Shown here: positions 56,553-64,000 of the stretch, in pieces
How positions within the stretch are numbered: position 1 is the stretch's first letter
Layout: every line of letters begins with the position of its first letter
NCBI GenBank assembly: GCA_947568835.1
Contig: OX387608.1
Coordinates: 15,786,001 to 15,850,000 of the forward strand
From: Protonemura montana
Lineage: Eukaryota > Arthropoda > Insecta > Plecoptera > Nemouridae
Direction of reading: 5' to 3'
DNA length: 64,000 nt
Translations under genes and position numbers: made by a program
The notes under the pieces: model-generated
The model's database searches: none
What the model saw: only the letters and a program-made list of their open reading frames with translations
Told to the model about the DNA's origin: nothing

Positions 56553-56559
56553 AAGCTAT

Positions 56560-59500
56560 CTCCATCTCGTCAAATAAGAAAGTTAGCTTACTCGGTGGTA
56601 CAACAAGCTGAAAATTTGACAAATTCTTTCAAATAGTGTAACGGACGCGTGGAAAAATAATTACTAAAAAATTTCATCGAAACACCCCCAAAATAATTGG
56701 GAAATCAAATTTTTCCAAAAAACAAAAAAAGAACTTCAGAGCTACGTAATTTGCTTAGTTTAAAAGTAAAAAGTATTCCCTTCCATTTATAAGTTTGCCT
56801 TACCCAGCTTTACCTAGAAGAGAATCAAAAACTGTAATTCTGTCATTATATCTTGTAAGAAATGGACAAAATGTAGCAAAAAATTATCAAAAAGTTAACT
56901 ACACATTGCTTCACTTAAGTTTACTGGCTAAGTTAATATCAGAAAGATATTCACATTTGGTATCATATGGAAGCTTGAAGCATTGGCTAAAAAATTGCAG
57001 TTTCAGAACTTTGAAAACACAAACTTCCCTGCAGACTTTTTTGATATCCGTGACTATTCGTACAAGCGTTAGCCAGTTAGCATGGACTGTCCTATGCTTG
57101 CTTCCAGCGCATGCTCTCACATGCCAATGACAGTTCATATTTGAGGAAAGTAAACAAATAATTGCTCATTATATCAATCTTAACTGGCCAGTAACACCAT
57201 CAATAATAAAAAGAAGAACTTGAAGGTCCAGCTTTATCGTTTGATCTTGAAAAAAATCTTTAGTTATCACAAGGTTATTGTTTGGCATCGATTGTTTTAA
57301 CGATTATATCAGCTTTATTATCTGACTTCTTGAATTAAGTTACCACCATTACATCAATCGATTATTTCAGTTGGTACTTACGGTCTGTTTATGTTTTTTA
57401 AGTATTATAATTATTAATTACTATCAATTATAATTATTATAATTCATTTTTATAATTACCGTATCTACCAATATAGTGTCACTCTTGGACTATTCAGAAA
57501 TTCATCAATTGCAGGGATGGGGACTATCTAAGATGGTCCCCAATTCTGAGATAGATAATTTTTTGTAAAGTATCTTGATATTGCAGTGTTTTTTTGGTTT
57601 TTCTGCCATTTCCGTTAGGGAGCTTAAACCAGCAAGCGGATGATGGAAAGGAAGCTATCTTGGTATTGTATCTCAGGTTCATTTTTAAAGTATTTTGGTA
57701 CCTCCATTGAACACAAGATTCTTTCAAGTATTTTTTGGTAGTTTCCTTAAAATTGTAATTCAGGAAATACCAAATAAGCATTAAAGGGACAGTTTATGTA
57801 TGACATTGACAGGTTTAGGAAATTGTGATCATTGTTTTGAGCATCCAACTTTGTACACATGCTTAGAAGATTCAGTAACCAGTTGAGCTTCATCTTAGGA
57901 GGAACTACACCGGTACCAAAGACAGTCCAATAATTGCTTGGCTTGTTCCAACTGCTAGTTCAGTTTATGTAGTACCGCTTTAAATATGGCAGGTATTCAT
58001 GCAATTTCTAACGATTTTAAAGAAGTTAAAAGTGTCGACACAAAGAAAAGTGCACTTCTTGTTGGCAGCTCACTTTTCCCTTCCCCAGCCGATAAACTTC
58101 ATAAATGCAAATTTATTTAAATGTTATTTCAATCTTCCTTGGTGTAGTTGGCTGCTGTGCTAAGAACCAAGGTCCTTTTAAGGACTATACGTCCATCACA
58201 GCAGAGCACAACTGTCACCTAAACCGACTTCTGATCGTAGCTCTGAATCACTCCATCCCGTTAACATCTATCAAAATAATTCACATACCCAAGCACATCT
58301 GCAATGTTACATTACTTCCGATTACTTCTCCTTCTCGACAAATCTCGTAGCAGAGAGCGGATTGTTCAGTCAAAGCAGAGCTTACGTCAACTGCAACAAA
58401 TGGTATCACGATTCCTGGATTTACCTAGAAAATAGAAAATTCCTAGAAAATTCTTTCTAGGCCCAGATAAACGCAGCGACGGTGCTATACCCGAGATATT
58501 GAAAAATAAACTAAAGCTATTACCAGAGCTGGAGTATGGAATGCAAAACAAATCTAACCTGGATATAGGTTTGTTTGTTTATTTATTTGGCTACTGAGAA
58601 GATACATAGTTATCATGTATGGCCTTATAGATAGAAATACCTGTTTTTAGCATTAATTTTATCGAAATTTTAGTGCCAAGTATTTGAATTTTAGCAATTA
58701 TAGCTAAATAGAAAAAAAGGCTTTTGCGATCTACATTCGAAAGGAATGTGGATTTTGGGCAAGCACTGTGATCGTTAATAAAGAAGTTATCAATAATAAT
58801 AATAAAGCAAATATTTAGTGAAGATCTTCAATATCGGTATTTGTTAGGGACTTGGAACAAAATTAATAGCACAAATAAATATTGCACATTAATGCCACCA
58901 AGAAATACATTGTATGGCAGCAGGAGCAACACCTAGTAGTCCTAGTACTTGTTAAAACTTAACATTGAACAAGTTTCAATGATAGCTTCCTTCATTCTTG
59001 TTCCTTTGTCAGTCAGCACTAGGTTTTATTGACTAAAAAACCTCTCTGCATCAACACTGTTCACTGGGGCCCAAATAGGTTGTAAAGTCAGAACTGCAAA
59101 TGAAGGGTTTGAGATTTGTATTGCCATGAGAATTTGAATTAGATCCACTGCCTGGTACTAACAACATACTTTGCAAGTGTCTTTCTTCTCCCAGACTAGT
59201 CTGGTGTTCCAGATTCCACACATCAGAATAGATCCATCACTCACAAAAAACTTAAACTTTTGGAAATGCTTTGCTTGATCCTCAAAAGTCAAAGATTTAT
59301 TAAACCCCATTGATATTTGAAATCCCAGTTTAACTCTACAACACATTACTGATTGAACCCAACAGGTAGACTGAATGCATGTGGTACTGGTGCTCACATG
59401 GCAAGTAGGGGAAGATTCAGCCAACCAATGGCAATGGTTTCCTACAGCAAACAATTTGCCCCACTACTTCTACCCCCTAAACTTAGGAATTTTGACAGCA

Positions 59501-59880
59501 TTTGATGAGGAACAGACCTGACAACAAGACTGCAGGAAATAATATGACCAATTCCTACAAAAATATGTTGCTATTTTGGAAAAAACACATTTTAGTGTAA
59601 TAGCTTAAAATCTACCATTCATTCCCAAATTCCACGAGCTGTAAAGAAAACAAAAAATATCCACTATTAATGAGTATTCACATATTTTAGAATTTATAGT
59701 AAAAACTAAAAACAGGTATCTCTCCTTATAGAATAAGTTTACATATGGAACTGTCAACAGTGATGTAAAATATAATAATAATAATAAAAGTGATTAAGAC
59801 TTTCCTATCAAGACGGTAATAGCATCCATGCCACAGACCCCTGACGAACCTAAAGGAAAAAAGCCAAGGAAATGAAGTAA
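56560..59880. other. AT-rich intergenic DNA
   Basis: No supported gene. A perfect-looking AT alternation with TTATAATTATTA words lies at 57400-57465, and short (AAT)n runs at 58793-58803 and 59770-59788. Open frames at 56795-57130, 58105-58350 and 59158-59454 have no recognisable domains and AT-biased composition. Confidence 0.4.
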
Positions 59881-59900
59881 ACCATTGAGTATTTTATCAT

Positions 59901-60506
59901 TTTATTGTTTTTTTTGCATGGACTCAAGTCTGATGAACGTTACAATAATTATCCTCCGCGTATTTACAAGGTTGCCGCACCTGGGGAGCTCGTTGCGTAG
60001 GAAATAAATAATAAAGACGACCGAGCCGTCACGACTCGGTCACAAACATCCATTGTTTTCTCGCCCACATTTTAGACTTCGTCTCGGTATGACCGGAAAA
60101 ACGCCGCCGATCGCTCTGTTATCGTTTCACGTTATAATAATTAATAATAAGTGTCAACAAGGGCCGGTTGTCTCCGGCCGCTGCTAGTCGAGGGACTCTG
60201 TCGCGTGCCGCGGCAATCGATGCTGCCGTAAGCTTTCCTGGCGACGAAAGTCGGTCTTGACATTCGCTTTGATCGGCTAATTCAGAACCAAAGGAGACAC
60301 GACTTCCGTCAACGCAAGCCTCGCCTTTCGCGTCCAACGAATTCGTTCGACACGAGAAGCGAAGCGGCCGCGCCCGGGATCGTCCCGCGCCGCTCCGCGG
60401 GGAACGACGCAGGACGATCCTCGGTCGAGACCGACGATTCCTCGACGACCCGGCCGAGCCCCGGGACCGCGGCAACGAGCCAGGCTCCGCCCCCCTGGCC
60501 GCGCGT
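59901..60506 (-). other. Probable 3' UTR of the DAZAP2-like gene
   Basis: Minus strand downstream of the stop at 60507-60509. The stretch 60060-60500 is GC- and CpG-rich, then AT-rich, and an AATAAA poly(A) signal (TTTATT on the plus strand) lies at 59901-59906. The UTR end is inferred from that signal only. Confidence 0.4.
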
Positions 60507-60689
60507 CTACCAGAAGGTGTAACCGCCGTCGGAGGCGCCGGTCAAGAACCCGCCCTTCTTCTGCGTCAGAGCCACGTTGTGTCCGGCCATCGCGGCAAGC
60601 TGCGCAGCGTTCGGGGCCACGCCTGGCGGAGCCGCGGGCAGCCCTTGCGCCGACATGCCGTCGAACCTTGCACCACCGTCAAAGCCGCC
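60507..60689 (-). CDS. DAZAP2-like protein, last coding exon
   Basis: Encodes the C-terminal 60 residues: GGFDGGARFDG at the start, APNAAQLAAMAGHNVALTQ in the middle and SDGGYTFW at the end. Vertebrate DAZAP2 ends with GGYDAGARF, PPNAAQLAVMQGANVLVTQ and GGSDGGYTIW in the same order, so the match is clear. DAZAP2 is a small proline/tyrosine-rich adaptor with PPxY-type motifs that binds DAZ, WW-domain ubiquitin ligases and signalling proteins, and is found in nucleus and cytoplasm. The acceptor is CTCCAG (minus strand, ending at 60690); the frame is phase 0, in register with the previous exon. The stop is TAG/TGA-type at 60507-60509. Confidence 0.9.
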   Translation of the reverse strand, partial: GGFDGGARFDGMSAQGLPAAPPGVAPNAAQLAAMAGHNVALTQKKGGFLTGASDGGYTFW

Positions 60690-61228
60690 CTGGAGAACAA
60701 CCACGGGACTGTCAGAAGACTCAGCAAACATTTCAGCAGCTTCATCTGGTTAACAGAATCTTTTGCCGGTGCTGAGACTTGGTTTGATCAGAGTGCGACT
60801 GTTTAGAGCGCAGTAATTTTTCAATTCAATCTCGCCTAAACATACACCAGGTCAGAAGGCGGTGTTATAAAACCTAACCTTTCCGTTTAAAGATCTGACA
60901 CAAACCAAGACAGCTACGTCTTTGTGCTATTCATGACTAGAAGGAAACCCTGATTGCTGGAATGCAAAATGTAGAAAATACAATCGCTAGCAACAATAAG
61001 CAGTGAACAGAGATCTACTTTGAGTACTGAGATTTCTTGTCAAGTCAAGTTCCAGGCACGGCTTTGGGACAGAGTAAGTGCACAACCTAGCAATTGCCAG
61101 CCCACATAGACCAGGGTATCGAACCATGGTACTTACCTAGAAAATGTTCGGGATCTCGAACAGAAAAGTTGCACGATTCTAACCCAGATTGCAACACTGC
61201 AGCGATCAAGAAAGTGCTATCTTTTAGA

Positions 61229-61476
61229 CGAAATCTTGTTTAAATTGCAAAAGCTTGCAATGCGCAGGGTATTTTATTATTATAAACACTAAAACCGTCT
61301 CAAAAAGCCAGTGTCCAAGTAGCTTAATGGGTTAGAGCAACACCCACGACAGGTGGAGATCGGGGTCCAAGTAGCTCAATTGGTTAGAGCAACACCCACG
61401 ACAATTTAAGATCGGGGTTCGAGTCCCCGTTTGGTCTTCAATTTCTGCGACGGTTATCGTGTTGATAATAATTTAA
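61229..61476 (+). repeat. tRNA-like foldback/SINE element F3, two-module copy, in a DAZAP2-like intron
   Basis: GAAATCTTGTTTAAATTGCA, AGCTTGCAATGCGCAGGGTA, ATTTTATTATTATAAACACT, CCGTCTCAAAAAGCCAGTGT, then two tandem tRNA-like modules (GTAGCTTAATGGGTTAGAGC and GTAGCTCAATTGGTTAGAGC, 52-53 bp apart), a single box B (GGTTCGAGTCCCC, 61415-61427) and the right arm (TCAATTTCTGCGACGGTTAT). It shows the two-unit state of the expansion. It ends about 24 bp from the splice donor at 61499. Confidence 0.75.
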
Positions 61477-61499
61477 AAAAGTGTCAACTTTGTACTCAC

Positions 61500-61625
61500 C
61501 GGCACCATGATCGTCTGCCTCATCTGCGCCTGCTGCAGTCCAGGGTAGGAGTAGGCCAGCGAGGGGTAATAAGCTGCAGGCATATAGCCTGGGTAGCCTA
61601 GGTAGTTACCAGGGTAGCCTTGAGC
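61500..61625 (-). CDS. DAZAP2-like protein, internal coding exon
   Basis: A 42-codon exon, phase 0 at both ends: acceptor CTTGCAG before 61625 and donor GTGAGT from 61499 (minus strand). It encodes AQGYPGNYLGYPGYMPAAYY at the start and LQQAQMRQTIMVP at the end. The tyrosine/proline-rich content corresponds to the middle of DAZAP2 (PMAYYPVGPIYPPG region). It joins directly to GGFDGGARF of the last exon. Confidence 0.85.
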
Positions 61626-61629
61626 CTGC

Positions 61630-62715
61630 AAGGAACAATCGCTAGTATCAAGAGCTGACATCTCTTTAAACTCAAACTTTATTTTATTCTTATTGACCTG
61701 TTACTACGTGATCAATTACGGGCGCTATATCCTGTCGACATTTTGTTAAAATGTTTTATGGAAACTAATAAATAAATAAAACTTGTCCATTCTTGTTTAA
61801 GTTGCAAACGGTAGCGATTAGCCGAGTATTTCGTTATTACGAACACTCGAATACACTCAAATTCCACGTTTTGCAAAATATTTTCAGCTCCCAAGATCAG
61901 TTTAAAATTACGTCTGTAAAGGTAAAAACTGATTCAAGGTTAATTTGCATTCTCTAAATTAAATTGAAGAGAAAGCTAAGTTAAATTTAGTTAAAATGTA
62001 CATTACACTAGGATTAATTTGAGTTTGCCACTTTCTGGGGTGCTTGTACCAACCAGGAAAATATGACACTATGATGCTACTGTTAACTATCCGATTTAAA
62101 AGCAACAAAATAATGTTTTTCTTTGGTTGAAACATTTAATAATTTCAGGAAAACAAAATATTTCATGAAAAGCAATAAATGTTTATCAACCAAAGTTAAA
62201 ATTAATATATTTTGGATTACTTTTAACTTTGATCAGGTTTTGGCAGGAAACCAAGCTCGCAAACTGCTTTTCGGCAGCCATTGCTAGAATCCGCTAGTGT
62301 ACGGTAGGTATTTAGCAGAAGTCATTAGGACTTTTAGTTTTGCATTTAAGTTCTTATTTTTCAATAGAATTAATTTCACGTAAATAAACTGATTAATCCA
62401 CAAAGAATTTAAGTGCATGATGCATTGTTTGGTCATAATTTTCTGGTTAATTTCAAACTCCCCGGTGAAGACTGGCTTTATTTTCCGTTCTAAAGTTGGC
62501 AATGTGTAATCAGAGTCCACCAGCTTGTGGCAAGGTAAGGCTAACACAACTGTAGTTGTTTTCAGAATTAACAACATTCTTGACATTGAGAACTGTTGGC
62601 ATTTGAGCAACAAAAGAATCTCAGAAGACACAATGCTTGAAGATGATGGTAACCGTTGACATGAATTGCTTTCATTTCGTGACGTTTTCAACTGCTAGCT
62701 CCAAGGTTGCTATGA
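61630..62715 (-). other. DAZAP2-like intron, AT-rich
   Basis: Contains a very diverged F3 flank at 61790-61860 (TTGTTTAAGTTGCAAACGGT, CGTTATTACGAACACTCGAA). Otherwise no recognisable feature; the open frame at 62284-62691 has no domain. Confidence 0.45.
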
Positions 62716-62719
62716 GCTA

Positions 62720-62787
62720 TGCTTGTTTTTAAACTCATGTCTACCTAATGTAACCTCAGCACTAATTTTAACAAAAACTATTCAAGT
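62720..62787. repeat. F2 foldback fragment beside a splice donor
   Basis: CTTGTTTTTAAACTCATGTC, ACCTCAGCACTAATTTTAAC and AAAAACTATTCAAGTCTG match the tail and arm start of F2. The fragment stops six to seven bases before the intron start at 62794. Confidence 0.6.
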
Positions 62788-62794
62788 CTGTTAC

Positions 62795-62964
62795 CTGAGC
62801 CTGGGCGGCCTGGGCCTGCGCTTGTGCCGCCTGAGCGTACATCTGGGCGTACATCTGCTGGTTGGCAGCGGCCTGCGCTTGCGCTTGCGGCAGGGTCTGC
62901 TCGTAGCTTGGGGGAGGGGCGTAGAGGGGGGCCTGCGACGGGAACACCCCATAGGCCGCTGCTC
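62795..62964 (-). CDS. DAZAP2-like protein, internal coding exon (PPxY and Gln/Ala-rich)
   Basis: Acceptor TTGCAG before 62964, donor GTAACA from 62794 (minus strand). With the split glycine codon from the preceding exon it encodes GAAAYGVFPSQAPLYAPPPS, then YEQTLPQAQAQ and a Gln/Ala/Met/Tyr-rich tail (MYAQMYAQAAQAQ). APPPSY is the PPxY-type WW-binding motif region (vertebrate APPYTDAPPAYSEL). The exon runs phase 1 to phase 0. The Gln/Ala expansion is absent from vertebrate DAZAP2. Confidence 0.85.
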
Positions 62965-62969
62965 CTGCA

Positions 62970-63978
62970 AGCACGGACCAATCACAACAAGAACCAAGGA
63001 CAATGCGAGTGCATGCGAGAACCTGATATCTCCACTTTTTTTCAAAAATGGGTTTATTTATGAAAAATTTTGGGAAAAGCCCCCACGGATTTTTGTTGCA
63101 AAACCTCACATCTCTGTGAGTGAATTACAAAATTGCAAAACCTCATTAGTGGCTGGCAAACCCTCACATCTCCATTGAATTTAGATTATCATTTTATAAT
63201 TTTTAAGTTTGATTACAATTGGAATATTATCTATGGGATGTTTGTTGAGATTTACAAATGTGAGTTTCACTAATATAAGGTTTCATTGCTTAATTTTTAA
63301 AGCACTTTTATGTATCTCCTTAACAATTTCTATGTTAAAGAGGTGAGGTTCTGCCAAATCACCATAGAGTGGTATCATCGCTTTGTCCCGATTGAAAGTT
63401 TAACAAATTAAACTCCTGCCGGCTGGTATACGGTAGACTGGACTTTGACAGAAGCACATCACTTTCATCCCAGCTCGAAGAAAGAAAGCAAAATTGCTTT
63501 CTAATTCTCAACACTTGGTTATTCAGATCGTTTGGCTCGATGCAAAAGGGAGCCACAACTAAACATGAAGGCAAATCCTGAGTGAAACCCAGCAAAATTG
63601 ACTTTCCAGAGAATAGGTTCTCCCAGCCAACAATTTTACAGGCACTCCCAGTATTTTATTAATCAAGTGATAGCTGCGAATGAAATCTAACATCTTGCCA
63701 GGAGTGCAATTATATTCAATTATTACCATTACAAAAATCGGCCATTTGATCTCATTTCAATAGAAAAAGTTCTATGATTGCACTCCAGGACTGGAGCAGA
63801 TTTGATGGACAATCCCAAGACATGATCCATTTCCTGATCAGATTCTGTAACCTTTTCCTAATGGAATGACATCAACACATTTTTCCAATACTAATATGGA
63901 ACAAACAAAAGGCTTCTCATCTCATTCAATTCCACTGGAAAAGAGTAACAAAACAGGATTCCCTGAAGTTGGTACTCA
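62970..63978 (-). other. DAZAP2-like intron
   Basis: Intron between exons ending at 63980 and starting at 62964. A CAAAACCTCA word repeats at 63098, 63137 and 63161 (GCAAAACCTCA, GCAAACCCTCA). No other feature seen. Confidence 0.5.
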
Positions 63979-63979
63979 C

Positions 63980-64000
63980 CCGGATAGGCTGGCTGTGGTG
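63980..64000 (-). CDS. DAZAP2-like protein, exon cut by the window edge
   Basis: The last 21 bases of an exon, followed by donor GTGAGT (63979-63974, minus strand). In phase 1 it reads PQPAYPG and joins GAAAYGVFP of the next exon across a split GGA codon. The frame and Pro/Tyr content fit the N-terminal part of DAZAP2. The start codon lies beyond the window. Confidence 0.75.

Noticed and set aside
60119-60475. 118-codon Arg/Ser-rich minus-strand frame after the DAZAP2-like stop
   Set aside because: Lies in the CpG-rich 3' UTR; composition explains the open frame.
1-64000. Retroviral, LTR or other virus-like elements
   Set aside because: No long terminal repeats, capsid, protease, integrase or envelope-like frames were recognised; the only coding relics are a pogo-like HTH fragment and a probable LINE tail.

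Overview
This window is eukaryotic, almost certainly arthropod, genomic DNA. It carries a convergent pair of engrailed-family homeobox genes, the 3' half of a DAZAP2-like gene on the minus strand, and a large load of tandem repeats, SINE-like elements and foldback elements. Arthropod origin is inferred from the linked engrailed pair (as in engrailed/invected) and a block of (CCTAA)n, the complement of the arthropod telomere unit TTAGG. I cannot name a finer taxon. Coding exons are GC-rich and the spacers are mostly AT-rich.

Layout. 1-9.1 kb: upstream repeats (arrays with 52, 22, 114 and 72 bp units, plus foldback elements). 9.58-21.86 kb, plus strand: engrailed paralogue A, two coding exons, 236 aa, 11.6 kb intron. 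21.9-35.5 kb: spacer between the two 3' ends, with foldback and 5S-derived elements, two related arrays in inverse orientation and a tRNA-Ala-like array. 50.11-35.50 kb, minus strand: engrailed paralogue B, two coding exons, 336 aa, 13.6 kb intron. 50.1-59.9 kb: B promoter region, (CCTAA)n, a 2 kb array of 118 bp units and quiet AT-rich DNA. 59.9-64.0 kb, minus strand: the last four visible coding exons of a DAZAP2-like gene, running off the right edge.

Both engrailed genes share EH1, EH2/EH3, homeodomain and EH5 and a phase-1 intron right after the SSG of EH3. Their first exons are strongly diverged, but a 252 bp homeobox tract differs at only five positions, all synonymous, which suggests gene conversion between the two.

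The most unusual theme is in the repeats. Three RNA polymerase III gene-like sequences have become tandem modules: a tRNA-like A-box module (52 bp; 1, 1, 2, 8 and 11 units in different copies of one element), a 5S rRNA-like module with the whole internal promoter (91 bp; 4-5 units in three copies) and a tRNA-Ala-like unit (70 bp; about 16 units). Tandem arrays occupy roughly a fifth of the window by my estimate. No virus-like element was recognised.
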